NCBI GenBank assembly: GCA_016704325.1 | Contig: JADJAG010000008.1 | Span: 62,001 to 126,000, forward strand | Direction: 5' to 3' | Source of the DNA: Chitinophagaceae bacterium | Lineage (GTDB): Bacteria > Bacteroidota > Bacteroidia > Chitinophagales > UBA10324 | DNA length: 64,000 bases | Part shown: piece after piece, positions 26,890-37,400 of the stretch | Layout: each line of letters starts with the position of its first letter | How positions within the stretch are numbered: the first letter of the stretch is position 1 | The notes under the pieces: generated by a model | What the model saw: the letters and a program-made list of their open reading frames with translations, nothing else | Told to the model about the DNA's origin: nothing | Database searches by the model: none | Position numbers and translations under genes: made by a program

Positions 26890-28131
26890 TCAATCAACTG
26901 TTGCAGGGGAAACACGCTTTAGAAGAATCAGTCCGTCAAAGGTTTTAGATAAAACCATTTTGTTGCTGTTTTCTAAGTCTATAAAGGTGTCATTAATGAT
27001 TATCTCCTGAACAAGCCAGTCACTGCCCTTTGAGAATTTCTCCGGGATGTCAAGAAAATTTACTTCGCCATCCAGTTGACTAATAATATGTTTAATATCC
27101 AGTCCAGCCGAATCCGGTGGTACCATCTTTACCACTCCTCCGGAATTATCATTAAAGCTTCCGGAACCGGCAAAAATTCCAATAGAATACATGTCATTGC
27201 CGTATCCGGGCGCCAGCAATTCACCCATAACCTTTTCATGCTCATTATACTTTCCTATATGATAATTATGTCCGATTATTATTACCGGACCCTCCTTAAA
27301 TTCCCTTTCAATGAGCCATTCCACATTCTTTGCCATTGCGGAATCCCGTGCGGCCCATCTCCTGTTCCAGTCTTTGTCTTTGAGAAACTGCAGCATATAA
27401 GACAAGTAGGTGATTCTATTCTCCAGGGTACTGTTTATTAGCAATAAATCGCGTGGAGCGTCTTCCGTAATAAAAGGTGATAGGGCGGTCTTCACCTTTT
27501 GATAATCAAGGATCAGCGTTTCCGTTATGCTTCTCAGAGAGTCATATATTGCTTTTCTATTTGTCAATTCTCTTGCAACCAACCGATATCTCGTCTCAAG
27601 ATCATAACTGCTCATCGTATCCAGCTTGCATCTTTGTACCACATTCATTAAAACAGGATTGAACGTCAAGCCGGTTCTTTGAACATCAAATCCGGCAATT
27701 GAAATACTATGCGATTTAACATAGCTCATTAATTCGACGAATTCCTTTGTGCGCCAGCCTCCAAATAAGCCATCTGTCATTTGAAAAGGGGTCAGGTCAT
27801 CCCTATTCATGTCTGCCGCTATTAATTCACCAATTCCGGATTCAAATAATATCGTTTTAGTTCCTGTCTTTTGATGCAGATACGCTATTAAAGAATTACG
27901 CAACTCAAATATCTCTTTTGAGCCATGATTAGATTCTCCTATCAGTATTAAATTCTTGTCTTTCACATGGGGTAACAGAAAGCTCCAATCAGGCTGCTCT
28001 TGCAAACTATCCAGGTATATCGCTCCTGAGCTACTTTTTAGAAAATTTACTTGCTCATCTGTTAATGATTGACAATATACTTCACTAAAAGCAAAGAGTC
28101 CGATGAGTATGCCGATTGCACAGTGCTTCAT
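26890..28131 (-). CDS. Erythromycin esterase-like secreted protein
   Basis: A 413-aa protein with a signal peptide (MKHCAIGILIGLFAFSEVYC) and the erythromycin esterase fold. The motif GESNHGSKEIFELR near residue 64 holds the conserved Glu and His. FESGIGE and AGFDVQRTG follow, and IIIGHNYHIGKYN lies in the C-terminal half. Family members hydrolyse macrolide lactones or have unknown esterase-like roles. The secreted location and chromosomal context make resistance only one possibility. The AT-rich octamer repeat region begins just upstream of its start. Confidence 0.85.
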   Translation of the reverse strand: MKHCAIGILIGLFAFSEVYCQSLTDEQVNFLKSSSGAIYLDSLQEQPDWSFLLPHVKDKNLILIGESNHGSKEIFELRNSLIAYLHQKTGTKTILFESGIGELIAADMNRDDLTPFQMTDGLFGGWRTKEFVELMSYVKSHSISIAGFDVQRTGLTFNPVLMNVVQRCKLDTMSSYDLETRYRLVARELTNRKAIYDSLRSITETLILDYQKVKTALSPFITEDAPRDLLLINSTLENRITYLSYMLQFLKDKDWNRRWAARDSAMAKNVEWLIEREFKEGPVIIIGHNYHIGKYNEHEKVMGELLAPGYGNDMYSIGIFAGSGSFNDNSGGVVKMVPPDSAGLDIKHIISQLDGEVNFLDIPEKFSKGSDWLVQEIIINDTFIDLENSNKMVLSKTFDGLILLKRVSPATVD

Positions 28132-28149
28132 AGTTGTTTGATTCTCCAG

Positions 28150-28358
28150 TTAAATGGCTAAATGGCTAAATGGTTAAATTGTTAAATTGCTAAATTGTTA
28201 AATTGTTGTGGCGAAGCCGATCACTTGCTATTTTGTAATCACCATTCTACTTTGCTCACTTACTCACCTAAATTAAGATCCAAGACTTAAGACTTAAGAC
28301 AAATAATAAAAATGTCAATAGAAAATAGAAAACTTAGTTAAAAAAATCAACCTGTTTC
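28150..28358. repeat. Octamer/heptamer repeat region without terminal repeats
   Basis: Begins with several copies of an octamer GGYTAAAT, then a GCGAAGCCGATCACTTGCT module, then ACTTAAG heptamers, and ends in a module AAATGTCAATAGAAAA...CAACCTG. The first three parts match the interior of the element at 61505-61788; the last matches 31950-32000. Neither GGGTRTACGACA terminus is present. Confidence 0.7.
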
Positions 28359-28427
28359 AGTCAACGACTTTATTTCCGGCCCTATTTACTTTTTAAGTCC
28401 GTAAAGGTCTTTCCTCCATAACTTTTC

Positions 28428-28970
28428 TCAGCAGCCGTCTTTACGAGGGGCACGTTTATAAATTATTTTACTATCCCGTTCTACATAGTCGCCCGAAACA
28501 ATTGGATATGAATACTTCGGCGCGTACGATAGAAAATGGCTTCTTATAATTATTCTGTCGTTAACTTTCAGGCTATGCAATTGCTGAAATTCATTAGACT
28601 TTTCCGGACCGAAACTAAGAATATAACCCTCACCATTAATACTGACCATCACGCCGAAACCTAATCGTGAGCCTGGCGGAAGAGAAAGAGAGGTTACAAC
28701 AGCGTCCATGTTGGCAGAATCACTTACATGGTTTCTTATTTTAGCCGAAGCGGCAAGCACTTTTTGACCTTCGGGAGACGCTTCCCATTTTTTGAACTTT
28801 ATACCCTCCGGAGTAGCCTCCCATTTTTTCATTTCGGCTTTCATTTCTGCAGCAGAGAGTGGCTTTGGGGTTGCTTCTTTAGAAGCTTCATTCTTGATTT
28901 CGCGATTAGCAAGTACTAATCCGCTTACCACAACCAGGGATAAGATCAGCGCATAAATAACTTTTTTCAT
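28428..28970 (-). CDS. Secreted hypothetical protein
   Basis: A 180-aa protein with a signal peptide (MKKVIYALILSLVVVSGLVLA). It has an internal duplication KKWEATPEG / KKWEASPEG at about residues 48-68. The C-terminal half is beta-rich and includes LPPGSRLGFGVMVSINGEGYILSFGPE and VNDRIIIRSHFLSY, suggesting a small barrel or OB-like domain. I do not recognise the family. It stands alone on the minus strand. Confidence 0.7.
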   Translation of the reverse strand: MKKVIYALILSLVVVSGLVLANREIKNEASKEATPKPLSAAEMKAEMKKWEATPEGIKFKKWEASPEGQKVLAASAKIRNHVSDSANMDAVVTSLSLPPGSRLGFGVMVSINGEGYILSFGPEKSNEFQQLHSLKVNDRIIIRSHFLSYAPKYSYPIVSGDYVERDSKIIYKRAPRKDGC

Positions 28971-29169
28971 ACTTTTTCAAGTTTAAGTATCAATTCCAAC
29001 AAAGCTACAAGTCTTTGTGCCCGGCTTTAGTAAAGGAAATGTTAAAAAATGAAAAGGAAATGTAAAAGTTGCTTGGATAGCTATGCGTGTTTCATTCATT
29101 TATGCCAGCTGCGCGCGATTAATCCTTATATGCTAGCAGCAGTGTTTCTGTCTTTCGTCAATGCGTCTG

Positions 29170-29607
29170 TTATTTTACTCTGCAAGAACATTCGTGATGC
29201 TCGCTAATGTATTTGATTGATTCAATACATAGTTCTTTTAGGACGTCTGTATTGATGTCAGAAAACTTTTTTACATAAATACAAGCTTTACTCATTTTGA
29301 ATTTACCAAGGTCAGTTATTAGTGTCCTGCTTTTTTCGGTGTCGGAATACACGTAAAGTGTTAGTGCGGCTTTTCTTGGTGAAAAGCCCAGAACTGGTGC
29401 ATCTCCTTCATGTCCGCTTGCATATTTGTAATGATAATTACCAAAACCTATTATGCTCGGTCCCCACATTTTAGGTTCAGATTCAGACCATTCTTGCATT
29501 AGCTCAATTAGCCGGAAACTGTCCGCTTTTTTCTGCTCGTTGTCAACGTATGAGTTTACAAAATCTATAACGTCCTGTCCAGTATAAGTTGTCTTTGTTT
29601 TTGCCAT
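29170..29607 (-). CDS. DUF1801 family protein
   Basis: A 145-aa cytosolic protein of the DUF1801 (YdhG-like) fold. Family features are MWGPSIIGFGNYHYKYASGHEGD near residue 47, FSPRKAALTLYV and the KACIYVKKFSDIN segment. Function is unknown in the family. It is the first gene of the small accessory patch. It is separated from the AT-rich TPR gene by a 235-bp non-coding segment that looks like a gene-cassette boundary. Confidence 0.87.
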   Translation of the reverse strand: MAKTKTTYTGQDVIDFVNSYVDNEQKKADSFRLIELMQEWSESEPKMWGPSIIGFGNYHYKYASGHEGDAPVLGFSPRKAALTLYVYSDTEKSRTLITDLGKFKMSKACIYVKKFSDINTDVLKELCIESIKYISEHHECSCRVK

Positions 29608-29842
29608 TCGATCATAATTTTATGATGCTGATTTCATACTTTATTTGCAAATGTTGCCAGGCGTGTTTGGTGATTGTGTGGTCGTCCAACTACGTTTTGC
29701 GGGTTTAAGAATTTGGCGGTTTCTGAGCGTAAAACTGTCTGCCAACACTGAACTTAATACGAAGCACGAAGCTTCATTTAATAACTGAACCGTCAATTTC
29801 TTGTAGGTGCTGTTATAGGCTGTGTTTCTTTCGTCCGCTTGG
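29608..29842. other. Cassette-boundary-like non-coding segment
   Basis: Contains GTTATAGGC (29812-29820), GAAGCACGAAGCTTC (29761-29775), and GC-richer stretches such as TTTGGCGGTTTCTGAGCG. An 85-codon minus-strand frame (29641-29898) runs through it and overlaps the TPR gene, but its sequence is not protein-like. The inverse motif GCCTATAAT occurs on the other side of the TPR gene (30941-30949). Confidence 0.45.
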
Positions 29843-30919
29843 TTAATATTGTCCACTATAAAACTTATTAGAGTTGTCAACCTTAAGTCCATTGTCATTA
29901 AACCATTTTACAAAACTGTCCCATTTATCTTTGTTTTCCGATTGCCATTTATTAAAACCATCTTCGTCACCCTTCATTAAAATCCAATGATTATATGCTT
30001 CACTCTGTCCTGATTTGAATATTTTGTCCTGATAGTCAATAAGGATATTTGGATGCGTTTTGTTATGCCCCATTTTAAAATAGTTTTCTACAAAAGATGT
30101 TCTTATTTTATCAAGTGAATTGATGTCGATTGCTTTAATACTAATTATTGACATAATAAATGCTTGACCAAATACCATACAAAATGGAAACTTGATTTTG
30201 TCTTTACCAATTATATCGTCAGCATTAATTACAGCATTGCAAAAATCAATTTTAGCAGAGTCGCCATTAATTGTGATTTCACTTTTGTAAGTGTCAAAAA
30301 GAAGCTTGCTAATTTCCGAAGTCCTTTTACTGTTGCGTTCTAAGTTCATAAATATTTCTCCGTAAATCAACCCCCAAACTTCTTCTGTCGAACTACAATA
30401 AATTCTTGTCGCTCGGTAGTAATTGGAAGGAAATTTTGGGTCTACTTCAATTCCTTTTTCATAAAAGGGTAGTGCTTTTTCATATTCCTTTTTGTTCCAA
30501 TGGACATTTCCTTTTTCTAAATATATTATTCCTGAATTAGGAAATTTTTTTAGACCAGCGTCATATGCTTCAAAAGCTTTGTCGCTTTTGCCCAGTACGT
30601 CATAGCTATTTCCTAAAAGTTGAAAAAGTCTTTCTGTTACATCTTTATGGTCTATATTTTTTTCTAAAATTTTAATGGCAGTCTTATAGTCTTCTTTAGA
30701 ATAGTATGCATAGGCCATTTCATAAGGGTAGTCAAACCTGTCTGGGTCGAGTTTTTGTGCTTCTTCAAGTAACTTTATACTCTCGTCAAGTTTCCCGTTG
30801 TCCATAAGTTTGATAGCTTCTTGACCTTTTGCAAGTGCCTTTTCCTTGTTGTTCTGTCCATACGCAATTTGTCCTGTTGCAAATAGAAGAAGAAGTCCGA
30901 TTGTTCTGATTGTTGTCAT
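29843..30919 (-). CDS. Secreted TPR-repeat protein, AT-rich
   Basis: A 358-aa protein with a signal peptide (ending GQIAYGQ) and about five TPR units over residues 25-180, e.g. FDYPYEMAYAYYSKEDYKTA and GIIYLEKGNVHWNKKEYEKA. A roughly 150-residue helical C-terminal region has no recognised domain. Compared with its neighbours the coding sequence is visibly richer in A and T, with many TTT, AAA and ATA codons. Short inverted GTTATAGGC / GCCTATAAT motifs flank it. Both suggest recent acquisition. Function unknown. Confidence 0.83.
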   Translation of the reverse strand: MTTIRTIGLLLLFATGQIAYGQNNKEKALAKGQEAIKLMDNGKLDESIKLLEEAQKLDPDRFDYPYEMAYAYYSKEDYKTAIKILEKNIDHKDVTERLFQLLGNSYDVLGKSDKAFEAYDAGLKKFPNSGIIYLEKGNVHWNKKEYEKALPFYEKGIEVDPKFPSNYYRATRIYCSSTEEVWGLIYGEIFMNLERNSKRTSEISKLLFDTYKSEITINGDSAKIDFCNAVINADDIIGKDKIKFPFCMVFGQAFIMSIISIKAIDINSLDKIRTSFVENYFKMGHNKTHPNILIDYQDKIFKSGQSEAYNHWILMKGDEDGFNKWQSENKDKWDSFVKWFNDNGLKVDNSNKFYSGQY

Positions 30920-31283
30920 TGTTTGTGTCGTCTTAACATAGCCTATAATGGTTGGCTTTACGCTACTATTTCGTTTATTTCTCTATTACACTTTCCTCTT
31001 AATCCATTGAAAAAGAACAGTATCCCTTTCTAACTGAAAAAATTGCGCATTGCGTAAATATCCTAAACCTGACTTCAAATTTTGTAACTATTCAGCATAA
31101 AAGAAAAACGGCACACGGATGACACGGATTTGACTGATAACCACAGATTAAACCAGTGTTTATTCAAAGTATCCTTTATGAATGATCGAATAAAAATCCG
31201 TAGGAATTCGTATGATCAGTGTTATCCGCGTTCTATTTCTTAAATCTTCACTACTTAGAGTTACTAATTTTTTCTATTTGCAA
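30920..31283. other. Intergenic stretch with an ACACGGAT-type inverted repeat
   Basis: ACACGGATGACACGGATTT at 31113-31131 is matched in inverse by AAAAATCCGTAGG...GTGTTATCCGCG at 31192-31230. An AACCACAGA word at 31139-31147 lies between them. This is a dispersed-repeat type like the opening array but with a different sequence. No gene seen. Confidence 0.5.
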
Positions 31284-31763
31284 TTAATACCCAACTCCCA
31301 ATTTCCGGTAGATAAAATGCAATAACCAGACAGGGCCAATCAACAGAAACTGGACATCCTTGAGGAAGGAAGGTTTTTTGCCTTCTACTTTATGGCCCCA
31401 GAACTGTCCTATCCAGGCGGTGGCAAAAATCAGTAGGGAGATGGCCCATAGGGGTAACAGGTTACTATTTGAAAGCTGGTAGATGATGAAGGTGAAGCCG
31501 GCAACAATAAGCAGCATGCCTAAAGCCAGAGGAATGGAGAGCCGCACGTAGTAGATCATGGCAAAGGCCATGAAAATAATGGCCCAGTTAAGGGTAATGG
31601 GCCCTAATGCAACCTGGTGAAAGAAGGAAGGTATCGGAATGGACCAAAGCAGTCCGAGCAGGCTGATAACTATAGCAGGCACGCAAATCCAATGCACCGC
31701 TTTGTTTACCGGGTTTTGATGGCTGTCACCGTATTCATCAAGGAGGGATTGAATGGGGCGCAT
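31284..31763 (-). CDS. DUF962 (Mpo1-like) membrane protein
   Basis: A 159-aa four-helix membrane protein of the Mpo1/YGL010w family. It opens with SLLDEYGDSHQNPVNKAVHWICVP, whose His residues match the family's iron ligands, and has a second His motif QFWGHKVEGKKPSF near residue 125. Yeast Mpo1 is a dioxygenase of 2-hydroxy fatty acids; a similar lipid role here is inferred from homology only. No lipid-metabolism neighbours are present. Confidence 0.85.
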   Translation of the reverse strand: MRPIQSLLDEYGDSHQNPVNKAVHWICVPAIVISLLGLLWSIPIPSFFHQVALGPITLNWAIIFMAFAMIYYVRLSIPLALGMLLIVAGFTFIIYQLSNSNLLPLWAISLLIFATAWIGQFWGHKVEGKKPSFLKDVQFLLIGPVWLLHFIYRKLGVGY

Positions 31764-32101
31764 GGGCTTTGAATTTTAATGCAATATATAGTTTGCGGGG
31801 ATATGTTATTCATTGGGAGGGGAATTGATAAGAGCCAAGAGCAAAGAGCAAAGAGCCAAGAGCCAGGATTCAAGACTCAAGACTTTAGACTTAAGACTTT
31901 AGACTTAAGACTCAAGATGAGAATCACTAAAAGCAATAGTTACAATCAAATGTCATTAGAAAATTGAAAAATCAGTTTAAATAGGTCAACCTATTTTAAG
32001 AGCACACAAGTACTCAAATCTCAAATCTCAAATCCTAAATCTCAAATCTCAAATCTTAAATCTCAACACTCAAATCTTAAATCTCAACACTCAAAGTTGC
32101 A
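31764..32101. repeat. AAGAGCC / ACTTAAG / CAAATCTT microsatellite region
   Basis: From 31826 to 32098 the sequence is almost wholly short degenerate repeats: AAGAGCCAAGAGC, then GACTTTAGACTTAAG units, then runs of CTCAAATCT. A 50-bp module at 31950-32000 matches one at 28310-28357. A plus-strand frame at 31779-31967 consists of these repeats and is not a gene. Confidence 0.75.
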
Positions 32102-34234
32102 TTAAGGCTGTGCTTTCAGGCTCTTAATTCCCATGTTCCAAAACATGAAGGAATAGATGTCTGTGTCTTCTTCAATCACCTTGGCTACCGGCCTTCCGCC
32201 GCCATGTCCGGCATTTACATCAATGCGTATCAACACCGGCGCATCACCGGCCTGTGCCGCTTGTATCGCCGCTGCATACTTGAAGGAGTGGGCAGGTACT
32301 ACCCTGTCGTCGTGATCTGCCGTGGTAATAAGGGTGGCAGGATAGCGGGTGCCTGCTTTCAAATTATGCAATGGGGAATACTTGTATAGATTTCTGAAAT
32401 TCACGGAGTCGGTGCTTGCTCCATATTCTACAGCCCAGCCCCAGCCTACTGTAAAGGTGTGGTAGCGTAACATATCCATAACGCCCACTCCCGGGAAACA
32501 GACTTTAAAAAGATCAGGCCGTTGCGTCTGACAGGCTCCTACCAGCAAACCGCCATTGGATCTGCCAATGATGGCAAGCTTTTCAGAGGAAGTATATTTC
32601 TCTTTGATCAGGTATTCCGCCGCTGCGATAAAATCATCAAACACATTTTGCTTCTTCAGCAACATGCCGGCTTCATGCCATTCCTCGCCATATTCACTGC
32701 CACCACGCAGATTGGCTACTGCATAGATGCCTCCATTCTCGAGTAAGGCAATTCGGGAAGCGCTGAAGCTGGGGGTGAGTGAAATGTTGAAGCCTCCATA
32801 TCCATACAACATAGTTGGATTGCTGCCGTCCAGCTTCACTCCCTTCTTGTGAATGATAAACATCGGAACCTTGGTACCATCTTTCGAAGGATAGAATACC
32901 TGTTTCGTTTCGTACAGGTCGGGATTGAATTTTACTTCGGGCTTTTTATACACTTCCGATTTTCCGGTGGCTATATCGTACTTATAAATCGTAGCCGGTG
33001 AGGTGAATGAAGTAAATGAATAGAACAGCACTTTATCATCCTTTTCCCCTGAGAAACCCGCGACCGTTCCATAACCAGGCATCTTTGCTTCATGCTCCAT
33101 TTTGCCGGTGCGGTCAAACTGGTACACGCGTGCGGTGGCATCCTGCAGGTATTGTGCAAATACTTTTCCTCCGGCAGTCATCACGTTTTGAAGCAGCATC
33201 TTCTTTTCCGGAATCATGGGTTTCCAATTCGAGGTAGCAGGATTTTTCGGATCTACGGAAACTACTTTGTAGTTCTTCGCTTCAAAATTGGTCATCACCA
33301 ACAGGTTCTCGCCCTCATTATCCAATACATTGTAATTGTATTTGAACCCTTCAAACAGCAATTTGAATCCGGCTTCACGATTTCTCAGATCCATGTACCA
33401 GAGTTCGGTTCCATCTGTTCCTTCAGCGATGTTGATGATGAGGAATTTTTCATCTTCTGTGGTCTGCGCACTCATGTACCTGAGGGGATGGTCTTTGTCG
33501 GAATAGATGAGCTGATCGTTGCTTTGCGGATCACCCAGCTTGTGATAATATACTTTCTGGAATTTATTGGCCTGGGAAAGTTCTTCTCCTTTCTCCGGTG
33601 CATCATAACGGCTGTAGAAAAATCCATCTTTATACCAGGCTGCACCTGAAAACTTGGTCCACTCCAGTTTGTCGGCCAGCTTTTTCTTTGTGGCCACTTC
33701 CATTACATAGATCGTCTGCCAGTCGCTGCCTGCTTCCGAAACGGAATAGGCCAAATATTTACGGTCGTTGGAGAATCCGCTGAAATTGACGGAAGTGGTT
33801 CCGGCAGCATTCAATGCATTGGGATCGAGAAAGGTAACGGGTTCACCTGTAAGTCCTTTCTGATAGAAATACACACTCTGCGGCTGCAGCCCGTCATTTT
33901 TGGAATAGAAGTAATATTCACCTGCACGGTAGGGCGCTGAGGTTCTCGGATAGTTGTAAATTTCTGTGATACGGGCACGTATCTGTTCCCGATAGGGTAT
34001 TTTAGCGAGGTAGTCGAACGTGACTTTATTCTGTTCTTTAACCCATTCCGTGGTGGCGGGAGCGTTATCGTCTTCGAGCCAGCGGTAAGGGTCGCTTACG
34101 TTGGTTCCGAAATAGTTATCAGACTGATCGGTTTTCCTGGTGTCAGGATATTTCAACTGACCGTAAACAGGAACGGTGGTAAAGAAGCAAACAACTGCAA
34201 GCATGGTGAACAGGAAAAAATGGTGGGTCTTCAT
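32102..34234 (-). CDS. Prolyl oligopeptidase-family serine peptidase (S9A)
   Basis: A 710-aa secreted or periplasmic peptidase that cleaves after proline in short peptides. After a signal peptide (through VPVYGQ), a beta-propeller covers about residues 70-430. The C-terminal alpha/beta-hydrolase domain shows the catalytic triad: Ser in GRSNGGLL (about 557), Asp in TADHDDRVV (about 642), His in NAGHGGGRP (about 677). The opening YPDTRKTDQSDNYFGT...DPYRWLED segment is typical of S9A. Length matches the family. It is a single gene between two repeat regions. Confidence 0.94.
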   Translation of the reverse strand: MKTHHFFLFTMLAVVCFFTTVPVYGQLKYPDTRKTDQSDNYFGTNVSDPYRWLEDDNAPATTEWVKEQNKVTFDYLAKIPYREQIRARITEIYNYPRTSAPYRAGEYYFYSKNDGLQPQSVYFYQKGLTGEPVTFLDPNALNAAGTTSVNFSGFSNDRKYLAYSVSEAGSDWQTIYVMEVATKKKLADKLEWTKFSGAAWYKDGFFYSRYDAPEKGEELSQANKFQKVYYHKLGDPQSNDQLIYSDKDHPLRYMSAQTTEDEKFLIINIAEGTDGTELWYMDLRNREAGFKLLFEGFKYNYNVLDNEGENLLVMTNFEAKNYKVVSVDPKNPATSNWKPMIPEKKMLLQNVMTAGGKVFAQYLQDATARVYQFDRTGKMEHEAKMPGYGTVAGFSGEKDDKVLFYSFTSFTSPATIYKYDIATGKSEVYKKPEVKFNPDLYETKQVFYPSKDGTKVPMFIIHKKGVKLDGSNPTMLYGYGGFNISLTPSFSASRIALLENGGIYAVANLRGGSEYGEEWHEAGMLLKKQNVFDDFIAAAEYLIKEKYTSSEKLAIIGRSNGGLLVGACQTQRPDLFKVCFPGVGVMDMLRYHTFTVGWGWAVEYGASTDSVNFRNLYKYSPLHNLKAGTRYPATLITTADHDDRVVPAHSFKYAAAIQAAQAGDAPVLIRIDVNAGHGGGRPVAKVIEEDTDIYSFMFWNMGIKSLKAQP

Positions 34235-34294
34235 AGGTGATGATTTATTTTCGGGAAAGGGTGCAAATATAGATAATGGAAATTCAAATCTCGA

Positions 34295-34405
34295 TGGGAG
34301 GCAAGAGCCAGGAGCCAGTAGCCAGGACCCAAGACTTAGGACTTAGGACGCGCTACTCAATACTCATTACTCATTACTCATTACTAACTACTCACAACTC
34401 AACGG
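34295..34405. repeat. AGGAGCC / ACTTAGG / TACTCAT microsatellite
   Basis: Short degenerate tandem words (AAGAGCCAGGAGCCAG, GACTTAGGACTTAGG, ATTACTCATTACTC) without terminal inverted repeats. It lies between the prolyl oligopeptidase start and the terminator of the M4 protease gene. Confidence 0.65.
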
Positions 34406-34413
34406 TGTTAAAC

Positions 34414-34445
34414 AAAACTGCCCCGCGGAGATGCAGGGCAGTTTT
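34414..34445. terminator. Bidirectional rho-independent-type terminator
   Basis: AAAACTGCCC (34414-34423) pairs perfectly with GGGCAGTTTT (34436-34445) around a 12-nt loop. It lies 21 bp past the stop of the minus-strand M4 protease gene, whose transcript would end in the U-run encoded by the A residues. Confidence 0.8.
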
Positions 34446-34466
34446 AAGCTGAAAGGCAAGATGAAA

Positions 34467-37400
34467 TTAATTCACCCGAACCAGTTTCTTCCAGATCACC
34501 GTCTCTCCTACTGCAAAGCGAACCATATAGATGCCGCCTTCAGCTAATGAAACAGGATACGTATAGGTACCTGCAGACTGACTGGCATTGTCGAGTACCG
34601 GCTGTACTTTCTGACCTAACATATTCCAGATTTCAATATTCACAGCAGAAGCTTGCGGCAGAGAATACTCAATCACTGCCTGGCTGTTGAATGGGTTAGG
34701 GTAAATGTTCAGATCAAAGCTGAGAGAAGGATCGGTAATTCCAACCGCAAGGATGGTAATGAAATCTTCCGTTATAAATGAACAACCGGCTCCATCTTTA
34801 GCGGTAAGGATCACATTGTAAGTACCTTCTTGAGTATACAAATGTGTGGGATTCTCCTGTGTAGAAGTTCCACCATCACCAAAGTTCCAATCCCAGGATG
34901 TAGCACCTGAAGAATTGCTGGTGAAGGACACGATTTCATTTTCATACACAGTTACCGGATTATAGGCAATCGCAGCATTCACAATGGTAACATCGATAGT
35001 TTGCGTAACCGTATCACAACCATCCGTTCCACAGGCAATCATTTCTACTTCATAGGTGCCTGAAGCAGTGTATGAATGGCAAGGATCATTCGATGTGGAA
35101 ACGCCACCATCGCCAAAGCTCCAATCTATACTGGTAGTGCCTGCTTCTGTTGAATCATTAAAACAAACTTCACCCTGGCAACCCACTGTGGCGTTGAAAG
35201 AAACACAATTGTCCTGGTCAACATTAACGGTAAGCAATACGGTGTCAGATGGATTGAATGGATCGTTGCTGCTTACTACGATGTATTCCGTATAGGTACC
35301 ATTAGCAAGTCCTTCACTGTTTATTGTCACATTTACTACCTGTGAACCGCCCACGCCCAAAACACCATCTCCGGAAGGGCTGATAGAAACCCAATCAGCA
35401 ACAAGCATGGAGTTTACCCATGCTAAAGTATTCCCCATGGTAACACCTGCATTTACATCCGATACTTTATAATCGAACCCAACATAAACCACGTGTCCGT
35501 AACCAACACTTTCATAACCTACTATGGTACCACCTGAATAAGTGATCAGGTCGATCATGTTGGAAGTGAGATTAAGCGAATGGGAATTTTTTGGACCATC
35601 GGCTATTGAAGTACCCAAAGATTGCGTTATGGGATGCGTAGTATTTACTACCGTTAAAACCTCGTTGGTACCTAATGAACCATAGGTACCTGAAATTAAT
35701 CCGGTATTAAAGAGACAAGCGACTTTTGTAGATGCCGCGCCACACATAATTACCGTTCCACCGTTGTTTACAAATTCCTGTAAGGGGCCGGCAAAGTTCA
35801 GGTAATCAGAAGCGGTACCGATAGCCTTGGTAATCAGGCAAACATTTTTATTCTGCAAAGCCGCCGCCAGATCCTCTGCATTGGTGGTATTTATCTCGGT
35901 AATGGTATTATTTGGATAATAGGTATTGATTGCATTGATGGTATTCGGATACGATTCACTAAGATCTGCTCCATAGGTCAATGCAAGAATGTTGGGTTGA
36001 TCACCCTGAAAGTTGTATTCACTTTCTGCAACGTTGTACAAAAGGTCACCGCCACCGTCATTGGTAATGCTGAAAGTCAGGTTGGCAGTAGTTGTATTGC
36101 AATTCAGATCCACTTCGAGGCTACTTGGGTTTACCTTCACTATTGGTGCAGCCTGTACTACTACCGTTTTTGTAATAGTATCTGAACCGCCGCAATTAGC
36201 AGAAATCAACTTCACACTATAGGATCCGGAACCATTGAATACATGCGAAGGGTTAGGCAATGTAGAAGTTTCGCCATCGCCAAACTCCCAGAAGAAATCT
36301 ATTGGATCGTTCGTAGAAATATCTGCAAAATCTACAGACTGTCCATAAGCCGGTGTGGTAGTGCTGATGGTAAAGTCGGCAACAGGAGTTACTGTACCAC
36401 CGACAACTGAAGTATAGGTAGCTGTATAACCGCTATTGGCTTGTGAACTGTTAGAAGTCCAGGTAATGAAAAGTTTACCGGAATTACCCGTTACCTGTGG
36501 ATAAGGAAATGGAAATCCTGACACAGATAAAAGTAAAGGTGCTGAAGCATCTTGTCCGTCATAAACTTTCAGGTAATCGTTATTGGCCTGCGAGGCAAAG
36601 GCGGAAAAAGTAAGGGTGATACTTCCTGCACAGGGAGGTGAAATCAACAAAGAACAGTCTTCATTATTCTGATAGTTACCTGCCGGTCCGCCGGTATCAT
36701 GAAACGTGCCGGTAGTAAGGTTTACTGATGAAAGGCCGCATAGATTGAACACCGGTTCTACCAGAATGTAATCGGGTTTGGTAATGGTATGCGTACCAAA
36801 GTTATTGGTCACTTTAAGTGTTACATCAAATGAACCGACGTCATTATAGACAATACCGGTTGGGTTCTGCAAAGTGGAAGTAGCCGGTGTGCCACCTTCA
36901 AACTGCCATTCCCATGATGTCGGAACATTCACACTCAGATCGAAGTAATTAACAGATCCTCCGAAATTCACGGTAGTAACGTCGGAAGTAAATTCCGCAA
37001 CAGGTGCTACACTCACTGCTTCGAATATCACCGAGTAATCTTCAGCCTGCCCATTCTGTGGACTATAGCAAGAACCGGTAATTGTATTGGCCGCTTTGTC
37101 ATCCATTACCCGCATCCTTAAAGGCGTATTCAACATGGCAGTGGTGGGTGTATAGATAATGCCGGAATGCACACCGGTAACCGCATTGTCCTGGTAAATC
37201 AATTCATTGGTTTCATTGAACGTGCCATCACCATTATAATCAATCCAGACACGAAGGTCTTCGCTCTTTCCGGCACCGGTAGTCACCGATAAGATAACAG
37301 GATCTCCTGCAACCAGGTGGGTAAAGTCGGAACAACTGAAATCCTGATAACCTTCTGTGGCGCCGAGGGAGGAGTTGTCAATTTCATTTAACACAACTTT

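Noticed and set aside
26890..28131. Macrolide-resistance island
   Set aside because: Only the erythromycin-esterase-like gene is present; no mobility or other resistance genes, and the family has many non-resistance members.
29641..29898. 85-codon minus-strand ORF between DUF1801 and TPR genes
   Set aside because: It overlaps the TPR gene and runs through a folded spacer; composition not protein-like.
28150..34405. CRISPR array in the short-repeat regions
   Set aside because: Repeats are 7-8 bp, degenerate and contiguous, without unique spacers, and no cas genes are present.
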